A program made the position numbers and the translations under genes. A stretch of DNA of 64,000 nt, from positions 434,001 to 498,000 of the forward strand of contig CAWZYM010000253.1 of NCBI GenBank assembly GCA_963966185.1, written 5' to 3'. This document shows, in pieces, positions 45,196 to 56,454 of this stretch. This DNA comes from Rhabditoides inermis. Its lineage: Eukaryota > Nematoda > Chromadorea > Rhabditida > Rhabditidae. How positions within the stretch are numbered: the first letter of the stretch is position 1; every line of letters starts with the position of its first letter. The notes under the pieces were generated by a model. It did not search any database. It was not told the DNA's origin and was given only the letters and a program-made list of their open reading frames with translations.

Positions 45196-46405
45196 TTACT
45201 GTTGAGGCATTTCCTTGTACGTCTCGACTCTGCTCGTCACTTGCGCGATAGCCTCCTCTTCCGACGGGCAGTCTTCATTGTCGTACAGTCGCACGCGTAT
45301 CCACTGCTCAGCACAACTCGCCGTGTCGTTCATCCTACACACGTATTGAAATTATCGTTATAAAATCATGTCTACGTGTTTTTTTTTTCTCTCGCGATGA
45401 TTGACTTTTCTTGAGATCCACATTATCGATGTGTATGTATGAACTCGCCATAATACTTTGTTGTAAAATAAATGTTCACAGCATTGTCAATGCGAATTTT
45501 TTAAATGAATGTTGTCGTTTTTTTCAATGTTTCACTAAATTAAAAAAATATATATATTGAAAAGTACGCACAATTGTGTCAAAAGCTGACAGCTGCGTTC
45601 GTCACTGATCATTCCGATGCACCCGCTTATGCGTTCTGAAACAATCCGTCACTTCCTCCCTCTCTCTCTCTCTCTCTTTCTCTCTCTCACCTGAGCATCT
45701 CTTCGCACACTCATTCCTTGAGTAGGGATCTATACTTGGGTTGTTTTGATCGAAAACCTGAAACCACATGAATAACGTGAGACTTAAACACTATCTCACC
45801 TCAAAGCACGGCTGTTTATGTTTGAGGCGGATGAACGCATTTTTGAAGGCTGCCTGGAACCAGTGTTTTGGAAAACACAAATCAGATTTGAAATTGTTCA
45901 CAAAATGTTCGAATCTTCTACATGTACATATCTACGATAATGTTTTTATTAGATTAGATGCTGCGGGTAGTTTCATCGGGGGAGAACGAGAGGTATCAGG
46001 TATCGATAACTCGAAAGAATAGGAAATCAAAAGTGTAGATAAAAATGTCTGAGAACCGCGTGATTGAGCAAATATAACATGCACAAATTGTGGATATCTG
46101 CAAAACATCTCCGAATACTGTGGAAACAGAGTTGTTATTCGGAGACCCCGATAACTCTCTCGAATCGCCTTCGGAAACTTGCGAACACTTTAAAATGCCT
46201 TACTACACATCGGAATCGCTTCCGAAAAAACTGATCGTTCTTTTACAATCGCTTTCAAAAAGCATTAGTAATAATCTTATGTGTTATGTCTTTCGAAAAA
46301 AAAAACGACGACATAGAAATCGCAACACGTCATGTTTCACTATATCGATTCACTCACCGAGCAGACACAAGCCGTGAGTGTGAGCAGCCAGAGACACGAG
46401 CGCAT
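45196..46405 (-). CDS. Small secreted cysteine-containing protein B, 123 aa
   Basis: Five exons (46358-46405, 45800-45853, 45691-45757, 45572-45635, 45196-45334) give 123 aa. It begins with the signal peptide MRSCLWLLTLTACVCS. The mature protein has cysteines in KHKQPCFE, RNECAKRCS, ISGCIGMISDERSCQ, NDTASCAEQW and YDNEDCPSEEE, eight in total, which fits four disulphides. The arrangement resembles short nematode secreted proteins, but I recognise no family. The flanking DNA and the downstream end (GAATCACAAAAACTCAAACT word at 44098 and 45064) are duplicated in tandem with gene A. A minus-strand AATAAA corresponds to plus TTTATT 45158-45163. Confidence 0.65.
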
Positions 46406-47290
46406 CTCAGCGGAAGATCCACTACTACTGGCAAAATTGTTTCGTGCTTCCGTGTCAGATAGTTTGACACGTAGTTAGTAACCAAAGATTCCATGGTGAC
46501 TTCCTCATGTGTTACACGCACGAAACATCTACGTGACAATTGTGAATGTGTTTCTGGGAGGTGTCAGCAAGTTGTTTTGAAATGGTTTTCAGAGATACGC
46601 GGACTAGTGACTTCAGTGGGATCGCAAATGAGTTCCACTCTTTCCCGAAGAGACATTAGGGTGGTTAGACAAAGATCAGAACTCATTGGACGATGTCTTC
46701 AAATTAGCAAAATTTTGCGTGGGCACCCAAGATCGAACCGGCGGATCACTGCTTACTAAGCGAAAGAGCGTTACCAATATCAACGAATTAGAGATATGAA
46801 CGCCAAAGAAAAACTGCAATGCAATTTTGTTCAGTACACTGTATGTTCAAAATCCACGACAATGTTTTCAACGGGAAAAAAATTGCTTGCGTAGTTCGAG
46901 TAAACTTTACTTATGAAGACGAGTCTACCGAGATTCCATATATCTACCGGACTAATGTTCGAGGTCGCATGTTGTGAATAAAGAATAGTGGCAAAAAACA
47001 TCAATACGGCTGACGTAAAAATGAATTTTTGAAGTTTGACACAAATGCTCGGACGATTCACGTATAAAAGTCATTTGTCAGCCGTTTCTGCGTTTCAACT
47101 TTCTCGAGGAGAACATGACGAATAAGTGATACGGCGAAAGATAGTCATCTATCCGGCGGTAGTGTGAGAGAGTGAGAGTGCGACGGGTCAGCTTCGGACA
47201 AGGAACGGAAAGGCGGCGAGATGTGATCGCCGATATGCGAACGCATCCAAATGCACCTTCGAATTGTGTCGATTGTGAGTTGTGACGAAT
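46406..47290. repeat. Intergenic with a tRNA-like SINE relic
   Basis: At about 46720-46785 the minus strand has a B-box-like GGTTCGATCTT after CGCTTAGTAAG, similar to a diverged sequence at about 61960-62030. Otherwise there is no gene. The 3' part is the presumed GT92 promoter with GAGAGTGAGAG motifs. Confidence 0.35.
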
Positions 47291-47600
47291 ATGATTCGGT
47301 TGCGAGCTGCGCGAAACTACGCAGTCAGTCCGCTGGTGCGGGTACGCAAGCGAGTACCGCTTCTACTTGAATATGTAAGTATCCTTTCATTTTCTTGTGC
47401 AATTACAAACTTCAGGTGTTTATTCTCGTCTTCATCTTGTCAATGTTGTACTGTGGAAGATCGGTCTACAACACGTGAGTGATATTGAAATAAACGTAGA
47501 TGCACGATGTTTGCAGTACGATGGAACTAAAGAGGAGCAAGCACGAGGGCTATCTACCACGCACTTCCGGTAGTCGGAGGATCATACTCGGTGAGTCGCT

Positions 47601-47648
<48 letters not shown>

Positions 47649-50063
47649 CTTCTCTCTCTCTCCCTGTCCTCATTAGCAACAATGCTACTTCCAGGTGCGT
47701 GGATCCGCGAGAGACCCTCGGAGTCTGCCGAGAAGAAGCACGCGGTGAGTGGAGGGGGGAAACGGCAACAGTGGGACTTGTTTAGGTCGTCCATTTCCTG
47801 GGAGAGGGCGCCCTGCACTTGATATGCATCACACACGTCGACGGAGGGGTGGGTAAAGTAATGTTTTTTCACAGAAAAATCGCAACAAAATCGCAACAAT
47901 GAGATTAACGACTTCGTGAATCGTCATGACCTCTGAGGAGGTGATCACGCGTTTGTTTCAGGAGTACCTCACTTCGTTCGCGAACGTGCGCAGTATCCAC
48001 GAGGGACAGTTGACTGATCACAAGTGCACGTGGGTACATGATCGATTCCGCTCTTCTACTCGATGTTCAGATGGGGCGGTCATCTAGCAGAGTGCGAGGT
48101 GGACGAGAAGACAACCGGCAAGATGATGTGAGTGACGGATTGTGAAATTGTCATATATCACGTACGCAGTTTTTGCTTTCAGGATCTCCCTATCGGGAAC
48201 CTACTTCGATTCGAAGATGATCGAGATAGAACAGCCATTGAAGGTCTTATTCGGAGAGGGGAGGAGAGAGAGAGGGAGAGGGAGAGAGAGGGAGAGAGGG
48301 AGGGAGAGAGGGAGAGAGAGATAGAGAGAAGAGGGGGAGAGAGAGAGAGAGGGAGAGAGAGTGTGTGAGAGAGAGATGTGTTCGATTTGAGATGGATCGC
48401 CAACCGCTGGTGGTGTGTGTCGCTCCCATCTACAGCCATACACCATGGGATATTCTCCTCACTGGTACCACACCCACTGTCTTCATCTCACATTCTACCC
48501 TTGCAGCCATCGAGTCGTGGCTCGTGCAAGGAGCCACCAAGATAGTGGTGCCGGTGCAGTCTGCGTCGAAGGAAGCCTGGACCATCCTCAAGCAGTACGA
48601 GACCAGCGGTCTGTCACATCATTATCATATCCCTATGTCACATGTGTCACTTGCAGGGCATGTGCTGATCCGTCCCTGGTCGCAGTGGCCGATGCTGCAC
48701 GATGTCAACCCAAACGGCCTGGTCGCCCATGGAGGTGGGTTGACGGCAATCAGAGAATCAGCCAACCACCCACTGCTATCGTAGCTGTGGATGATTGGGA
48801 GTTGAATACCAGACCAGAGCAGGCAATGATCGACAGCTCCAGGCATCGAGGAGGCGCACGTGAACTCGCTGTTCTTCGTGAAGCCGTGGGCGGAGATGGT
48901 CGTCTTCACACATATCGACCACGTCCTTCTGCCGGTTGCTGGCACGCCGACGGGACACCTGCACTACTTCAGAGTGAGTGACAGTACTGTACACGTGCCA
49001 CCAAGATTTCAGTCGCGGTTCGAGTCTGACACTGCATCGATCGTCTTCGAGCACAAAGATCTGCACTTGACGGTGGAAAACAAGAGAAGTGGGTGTGAAA
49101 CGGGAACTGTAAGGTATTTCTGCATTGCAGGTACTCTGGCGTCGTTCTCGTTCGACTTCCTGGATGGAGCGCGGGTGGCGGACGAGTGCAAGGCGCTGCC
49201 CATCCATGCCACTCTCGTCGTCAATACCAGTGAGCATTGCGACATTTGTTGAATACACATTCCCTAGGTCGCGTTGACACAGTTGGCGCACTCATCGCGG
49301 GCGTGCACCGTTCCGGTCACACGCAGAAGAGAGTGAGTCTGGCGTATCTTTTTTGTCCATAAACCATAATGTACAACATTTGTGTGTTGAGGTGGCGTGT
49401 GAGAAGGCGCACTTCCATCGCATGCGGCACTCTCGCCGCGCCGAAGGACAAAGCGTCGACATGCGGGCCATCACTACACTGCTCAACAAGTAAGTGCACC
49501 CAGTCAGCACTCACCCAAGTGTTCAGCAACTGGCCGCGTCGACTGAGAGACGTGTTCCACTCCACGCAGCAGCAGCCACTCAACGCATCCAGCACACGCC
49601 ACAACGAGGACTTTGAGCGGTGAGAACAACTGACCGCACATGAATGCCAACAAGCAATTGGCAGGCAAAGTTTTTGGAAACAAAAAGACGTGTATGATTG
49701 CAGATGCATGTCGGCGGTTTGCGAAGGTCTGCACGAGCGTCCCGCGAGCACGTGGGTGCCTCGCTGCGTCACGCCCCACGCATGCTATGACAGGGTGAAA
49801 AGGTGCGCAGACAAAGTAGGCTTACACTGCCACTCAACTCTTGAATACTGACTAGTGAGACCAATCACTTTACTCTCTCTCTCTCTCACTCTCGTTGGCA
49901 TTACAGCGGCGGAGGGTGTGTGGCGGGTCGCAGCGATTACGAGTTCTTCCGCACTGTCGACTCCTACTTTATTGTCTCCCACAACACCACTATCCAGGAG
50001 ACAGCCCATTGCGCCACTCACCCTTCACTATTCGCAAATGGAAACCACTTCTTGATACCATAA
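47291..50063 (+). CDS. Glycosyltransferase family 92 (DUF23) type II membrane protein
   Basis: Nineteen exons close in frame to 530 aa. A short basic cytoplasmic tail (MIRLRAARNYAVSPLVRVRK) is followed by one membrane anchor (VFILVFILSMLYC), as in Golgi type II enzymes. The core matches the DUF23 pattern: VVCVAPIYS, AIESWLVQGATKIVVPVQS, ILKQYETSGHVLIRPW, HVNSLFFVKPWAEMVVFTHI followed by DHVLLP (the place of the metal-binding D-x-D region, here H-I-D-H), then a C-terminal cysteine-rich part (FFRTVDSYFIVSHN). Worm GALT-1 of this family galactosylates core fucose. The H-I-D-H in place of the usual D-x-D-E is unusual and may affect catalysis. Exons run from 47291-47374 to 49907-50063. The acceptor before 48392 follows a long (GA)n. 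Confidence 0.85.
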
Positions 50064-50377
50064 ATACCCCCAGTTTCGCTTTTTCATGATAAACGTGATT
50101 CAACCAGCACCGTTCTTTCGCTTCACTGTCTGGTGTGCCTATTGTTCGACTCTTGTCTCAACAAACAACCGATAACGCGGTGACCAAATGTTGTTCCCTA
50201 ATTCGATCATAAATTGTGAAATGTGAAAGATGTGCGATCCCTTTTTAGACATTCCGGTTTTATTGTCGTGTTTGCAATAATGAAAAAAACGTCTAAAGTC
50301 GAAGCATACAACTATCAGCGATTGTTTTTTTTAACGTGCATGTTGTTTGGCGAGTGAAACAGTGTCTTCGCTTGTTT

Positions 50378-50387
50378 TTTTTTCCAG
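50378..50387 (+). promoter_or_regulatory. Probable trans-splice acceptor directly at the UGT start codon
   Basis: A T-rich run ending TTTTTCCAG abuts the UGT ATG at 50388 with no 5' UTR between. It lies about 325 nt after the GT92 stop. This is the arrangement expected for spliced-leader addition to a downstream operon gene, though a cis-spliced 5' UTR exon is not excluded. Confidence 0.5.
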
Positions 50388-52856
50388 ATGCGTCCACTTC
50401 TACCTCTTTCCTTATTGTTGCAAGCATGTTTCTCATACAAGATTCTCATTGTTTCTCCCAAATACGGGTGGAGCCATATGGTTTTCATGGGTAACATCGC
50501 GGATACTCTGGTGGATGCGGGACACGATGTGGTGAGTTCTGCTCATCTCATCTCAATACTCCTCTCTTTTCTACTACATCGACCTCTCTGCATTCAGACT
50601 GTGCTCCAGCCGCTGATCGCAACATATATCAATGACTCCGGCACCAGCAAGGCGAAGGTGAGGCTGTCCAAGTACATATTTCCCGAAACACTCTTTGCAG
50701 CTAGTAGAAGTTGCGACCACAGCTGAAGTGACCCGGTACATGCATGAAGTGGAGATTCCCTCTTGTGCGGATGTGTGGCTGACCGGAGCGCGCAATCCCG
50801 TGTCGCTACTTTCGGTGAGTGTGTCCACGGCGAGATCAAGCAGGGACTCTCATTCAGGCAGCCACCCCGATGGCAGTCCTACAAAGCATGCAGTGCGGCC
50901 GTAAGCATTCACTTGTTCTTTCGACCTCTTGATATTTCGTTCAACTATTTGTCCTTGCAGTCACCATTCGTGACACGGCGACCCTCGATCGGCTGCGCGC
51001 CGAAAAATTCGACATTGCTATCACCGAGCAGTTCGACTTTTGCGGATTCGGTGAGGCAGTAAACTCGCAACCAGAAAGTGCGCCGCTCTCTCTTCTCTCT
51101 TCTCATTGTCAGAGACGGGAAGAGAGTACTATAAAAGAGAGAGTCAGGTCCTTGTCGCGTGCCCTCCATCCGCGTGCGGCGGCTTCTGGGCTCATAGCAG
51201 TCATAGCCAAGGGCTAACTCACTGGTTCTAACTATAAGAAAACGAATGATTGGTGTGTTGGTGCAGGTCTGATTCACTTGCTGGGCATCAACAACACGCT
51301 GGCGGCGTCGTCGACTACTGTGTGGGACACGATGGCGTGGGCATTCGGAGCCCCCCTCGCCACCAGCTACGTGCCCGGTACGCATGCCTTGCACTGTTCG
51401 ATGTGCATGACTGGCAGGCTCGATGTCTGTGGTGGGCGACGACATGGGAGTGGCGGACAAGGTGCGCAACGCGATCGGCACCCTCTTCTCCTTCTACCTG
51501 TTCGGCATGACAGAGGCCAGGGCGCACGAACAGTTCGTGCAAGTCCACGGACCGCACTTCCCCCCGCTCACTGTAAGTATGTGTGCTGCAATCTTGTTCT
51601 CTGCAAAGTGTGCGGCTTGTTTCACTCTGTTCAGGATCTGATGACTCGCGCATCGATCGTGCTCACCAACTCGATTCCGCTGCTCGACTTCCCGCGCCCC
51701 ACTCTCCACAAGTTCGTCGACATTGGCGGGATCAGCGTGAAACCCGTCACCAAGCTCGACGACGTCTGTGTCACCCGCATTTAGCTTTGACACGATGTGT
51801 CGTTGTAGAGATTCGATGGGCTGTTGTCTCTCCGCCAGCGCACCGTCCTTGTCTCGTTCGGAACCGTGGCGCGAAGCGTCGACATGCCACGCTCATTCCG
51901 CGACAACATTCTTCGGGTGTCAGTTCATTTCTTCAAAGAATAGTTTGTGCAAAAGTATTCCGTATCGTATTTGCAGACTCGAATCATTCCCCGACGTGAC
52001 GTTCATCTGGAAGCACGAAGACCCTAATGATGACTTTGCGACGGCGGTTGAGAACATCATACTCACCGAATGGATGCCGCAGTCCAATCTGCTAGGTATA
52101 TATCTAGAGTAACATGTATGATTAATGTCTGATAACTTCATAAGCCCGATATAACAGATTATTGATTGATTTCGAGTACTGACGCAGGCGATGCCCGGGT
52201 CACCGCATTCATCACTCATGGTGGAATGGGTTCTGTGACGGAGTCCGCAGTGCGGTGGGTGCGCCTGCCACATACACACACCCTATACTAAATGATTCAG
52301 GGGCAAGCCCATCCTCACCATTCCACTCTTCGGCGATCAGGGACGAAACGCAGCGGTCGCCAAAAAGTGAAACATCAATTATCACCTCATTATCATTATT
52401 TTTTCACAGACGCGGTTTCGGCATCGTCTACGATAAGGATGCTCTAGGCGACAGGGAGAAGCTGACTGCCGCCATTCAACGGCTGCTCACTGATCAGACG
52501 TGAGAGATCATTCTTTTCGTGTATACAATGACGTGCAGACTGGCTGCCGCGGCTCGCCGCATCTCCAGTATGATAGCGCACCAGCCGGTGACCGCCAAGG
52601 AGGCCCTCCTCAAGCACGTCGCTTTCGTCGGGCAGTTCGGCCCCTACGACAACCTCGACCCGCTGGTGAGCATGTGGCACTGATAGTGTAATCGATCTTG
52701 ATTCAGGGTCGTCACATGTCTCTCATCTCCTACTACCTCATTGATGTACTGGTGATTATTCTCTCGGCTGTTTCACTTATTTTCGTTGCTGCGTTTGTCA
52801 CAGTGCGATGGATTTTCCGTCAATTTGCCAAGAAGCCCCACGAAAAGATTAATTAG
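50388..52856 (+). CDS. UDP-glucuronosyl/glucosyltransferase
   Basis: Fifteen exons (50388-50531 to 52707-52856) close in frame to 524 aa. A signal peptide (MRPLLPLSLLLQACFS) leads into KILIVSPKYGWSHM and the acceptor-binding half (LRAEKFDIAITEQFDFCGFG, then GLIHLLGINNTLAAS). The donor-binding half carries the UGT signature: FPDVTFIWKHE, EWMPQSNLLGDARVTAFITH, GGMGSVTESAVRGKPILTIP, LFGDQGRNA. A C-terminal membrane segment (LIDVLVIILSAVSLIFVAAF) and a lysine-rich cytosolic tail (KKPHEKIN) place it in the ER membrane with a lumenal catalytic part. It conjugates sugars to lipophilic xenobiotics or endogenous compounds; the substrate is not predictable. It follows the GT92 gene in the same orientation. 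Confidence 0.93.
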
Positions 52857-53314
52857 ATCATAGTAAATTTGTATCTGAAAATTTAGAACAAAAATAAATA
52901 AGATAAACAGAGTGTATAATAAATTGTCAGTCTGTCTAATACATTGTCAATCATGCGTATTAGTCATGCGTATCCGTCTTACGTCAACTTGTTGTGTGCC
53001 GCATACAAATGTTATTTTGTAAAACAAAACAAAGAAAAGGACAGATATTATCTTTTGAAATTACTTCAAGTAAAATTTGTTGGCTTATACTGTTTGTCTC
53101 AATTGAGCAAAAATAAATGATTTTAATTGAGACATGTACAAGCAACAAGCAGGATCTCAAAACGGTTTGTGCTACAAATTAATATGTATCTTGTATCACT
53201 AGAAGTACCTCTAAAAGATAATGTACATTGACCGTTTTCTCTCTTGTTTCACTTATTCTCGTTGCATTGTTTCATTGAACTTGCCAAAAAGTTTCACGAA
53301 ATGATTACTTGGAA
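52857..53314. mobile_element. UGT 3' UTR and degenerate foldback element
   Basis: AAAATAAATAAG near 52889 is the UGT polyadenylation region. From 53051 (TCTTTTGAAATTACTTC) to 53218 (ACCTCTAAAAGA) lies a decayed 168-bp relative of the foldback at 63556-63876, including the flanking GGACAGATATTA word also present at 63877-63893 in inverse orientation. Confidence 0.45.
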
Positions 53315-53685
53315 CAGTGGCGACTTATTTTTGACTTGGAAAGTTATCAAAATCATATTAACCTAACCCCTTTAGCAATTTTTGCGAAAGAACGACGATT
53401 CTGCGTTAATTTCGAATCTGCCACTGCCAAGAACGCAGACGAAAATTTGAATTCAAAATGGGTCCCACCACGAATAGCCTATCGCCCAACGCTTCAATAC
53501 TGCAAAAATTGGGGTCGGAGACATGAGCGCAAATGAACGCAACACACTTGCTTCATGGCTCAGTGCAAGTGCGCTGCGGTGTGGCCCCTGAGCTTCGCGG
53601 GTTCGATTCCTGTCACCGCCAAAATGTTTTGCTCGTGTGAAAATGAGAAGTTGTGGCAGGTTGTGTCAGAAATAAGTCGCCGCTG
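53315..53685. mobile_element. hAT-like MITE containing a tRNA-like SINE
   Basis: Terminal inverted repeats CAGTGGCGACTTATTTTTGA and (inverted) CAGCGGCGACTTATTTCTGA have the CAGNGGCG start typical of hAT elements. TGATTA occurs near both outer flanks, possibly the target duplication. Inside, at about 53553-53620, TGGCTCAGTGCAAGTGCGC and GGTTCGATTCC form A and B boxes of a tRNA-derived sequence. A fragment of the same element end is at 63512-63552. Confidence 0.55.
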
Positions 53686-53869
53686 TGATTAGAAGTTTTG
53701 GAAACTATAAAAAATCTAGTAAAAAACTGAAACTGAGAGTCTAAAAATACAAAACAACTACAACTCTAACAAACCAACTGACAGCTCTTTGAAGACTTCT
53801 CAGATTTCTCAATTCAATCGTTGAAAACCACAGCCGGATAGAAAACATTTATTTGGGTGATTCGCCGCA

Positions 53870-54874
53870 TCACTCCTTGAGCTTGAATGTGTTGTTGATG
53901 AACTCGACGACTTTGGCGGGGTTCTGTTGCGAGACAGTGACGGTCATCTTCCACATCGGGGCTGAAACAGAGATGTAAAACACTACGAGGAGAGTGTCAG
54001 TCTGCAGCCACTGACAGTTGAATGCGGTGTCGAGCGTGGGCCACTGCGCGTTCAGCGCCGTCCACACCTTGTACTCGGCGTCTCCCTCCACTCCATCCAC
54101 TGCCTTCAGGTGCTTGACGCGCTCGTCAACCTGAAGGGAATAGGTGAGTCCTCATGGAGCACCTCACCGTCTTGACAGCGCGCATGTTGTGCTGGATCTT
54201 TTCGGTGATCGAGCCGTCGTAGTTGAAGCAGTCCAGAAGCAGCTTCTCGTACTGGAACAAATAGTTTCCAATATAGCCCTAAAAACAGGCCAATAGTCTC
54301 ACCTCGTTGACAACGGCCTGTGCGGCGGGTGTCTCGGCGAGCGCAGCGTACTTTCCCTCGAACACCCCGTTGAGTGTGACCAGCTTGTCCTTGATGGTGG
54401 GGATCTTTCCGCCCAGCCAGTCGATGCCCTCCTGCCGGCTAGAGATACTGGGGCGCGGCTCGCTGCGGTCGAACTCGATCTACACACACACTTCACTAGT
54501 TTTGTTCGGAAAAAATCGAAGAGTGAAAATGAAGCATTTCACAGTGTTGAGAAAGTGCAGTGATCACTTCCGGTTATCACAGCATAGCAAGGAAGAGTGG
54601 TGATGAGTGTATGCTCACCGCGTTGACGAGGGCGGCGGACGCGTCGCACTCCTCGGGGGTGAGCGAGGTGAGGAACGACAGCACCTCGGTCGGCACCAGC
54701 TCTGCAACGCGCACAGTACAACTGGACAAGAATGCGCGACCCACTTGCGAACTTGTCGCTCGTCATCTTGATCATCTTCTGTATCATGTCGCCGGTGGGG
54801 CGGACGATGTTCAGCTTCGGCTCCTCGGCGGCCGCCACGGCAAGCAGACACGACACGACAACGAAGAAACGCAT
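53870..54874 (-). CDS. Secreted helical protein of unknown function, 226 aa
   Basis: Six exons (54745-54874, 54619-54701, 54303-54479, 54168-54251, 54016-54130, 53870-53961) close in frame to 226 aa. Residues 1-16 (MRFFVVVSCLLAVAAA) form a signal peptide. The rest is mostly helical with few cysteines: DMIQKMIKMTSDKFA, VLSFLTSLTPEECDASAALV, EGIDWLGGKIPTIKDKLVTL, NYDGSITEKIQHNMRAVKTV, ending VVEFINNTFKLKE. Codon use is strongly biased to C/G-ending codons, suggesting high expression. It is loosely reminiscent of nematode SXP/RAL-2-like secreted proteins, but I would not assign that. A minus-strand AATAAA corresponds to plus TTTATT at 53848-53853. Confidence 0.75.
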
Positions 54875-56454
54875 TCTAGACGAGATAGGTGAGCAATGTT
54901 CTCGATGTTGAGTAAACAAGTTGAACACCAAACACATATGCCAGTCGCTGCCCGCCGGCAGCTTTATAGTATATCGCATTGTTAGTGGTGGTACACGGCT
55001 CATCCCCTATTAGCACTGATTGAGAACATTTAAATCGGATAATCGAAAAGCAGGCGGTTTGCCGCGCGCGGCCCGTGTGCTCATTTGTGGGGCAGTGAGC
55101 TTTGATCATCACTGATGTTTCACATAGATGAAAAATACCTTGGGTTGCAAAGACAGGCACAGGAAGTTTCTAATACTTCTAAACGTCTGCTCGTCCTATA
55201 AAGTAGCGTAGACATAAGTGATATGAGAAACTCAAAAAGTCAAATGGTAAAGTGAGCATCAGTAAAACAGCCGTAACGATGGGTACACTTTCATGAAATG
55301 TCTAATATCATAGCTTGTTAGAGGCAGAACAATCTCTTCTATCCGAACACGTAATTTGATTTGGGACTTGCATCCAGCGTTGACCTGCAAGCCGAATCAA
55401 ACGCGCCGTTCATCCTATCTCGAACAAAAGTAAAATACCCAGAAGAAACAAAAGTAAAATACCCAGAAGATTGACTTTAGAGTACTTTTCCAAAAACCCT
55501 TGCAGGTTTAAAAACAACTTGGAGATGTATGCAGCCACACAAAACAAAACAGCGACAGAAACGTAAAGCGAGATCATGAGAGCGTTGTATTCGAAGTTAG
55601 GTGTTCTAGAGTGAGCAGTGATTTCCTAAAACTTTTAATGAGAAAAAAACAGGAAATCATTCTACCAGATAGAATCATCATCCTACTCGATAGAAAAATA
55701 TCTCCTCAATCGTAAAAATCATCATCACAGCAACATATATAGAGAAAATGGTCTGGAAAATTGTTGTTTTTTCTCTTAATTTTTCTCGCGTAAAAATGTT
55801 TGCTTGTGACTAACTAGCCATAATGGGAGTTATTAACATATCACAACAATATGATATCCCAAAGCGTGTTCTAATCTTCAAACAGAAGGGCGCCAAGCGC
55901 TTTTATTAGTGTGTGTAATGTAACGTTTAGTGTAGTGCACAGGGTTCAAATAGCGCGCAATGAACTAGATAGCAACTGTTCGACTCATCATGTGATATGT
56001 GCGTATATCACCTAAGCATCACCATCACCTTATCACCTAAGCATTTGTAGAGGTCCATGGGTGTCAAAGAAATAATTTTGAGTGTCTTGAAAGTTAGCTT
56101 ATTGATGAAGTTCACATGTCAGAAATATCAATATCACTTGTTGAATACGAACGATCAAACGCTAGCAGTTGATATTTCGTTCATTGCGCCAAAATTGGTC
56201 GACCGGTGTCTGTTGACCGAACTGAGACGAGAATATTATGGCAATGACATGCAAATGAGCGCGTTTGATTTTGATACATACAAATTTCGGGGAGCGGATT
56301 TGGCAAATTGTTTCTCAGAAGAGAGATAATTGAAAAAATGCTCATTACACTAAAGTTGAATCTCAAAAATCAGCCGATAAATATATCGATATCAAGTACC
56401 ATCTGTCTATCGACATATATAGGGACTTAGTTGGCACATTACTCATACAATAGA
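54875..56454. other. Intergenic; one weak open frame
   Basis: A 23-bp direct duplication (AACAAAAGTAAAATACCCAG core) lies at about 55433-55478. A 90-codon open frame at 56057-56329 (for example LAVDISFIAPKLVDRCLLTE) is protein-like in part but has no splice context or family, so I do not call it a gene. The rest is AT-rich. Confidence 0.35.

Noticed and set aside
53553..53625. Candidate tRNA gene with clean A and B boxes
   Set aside because: The 5' side does not pair with the 3' acceptor strand and it sits inside a MITE.
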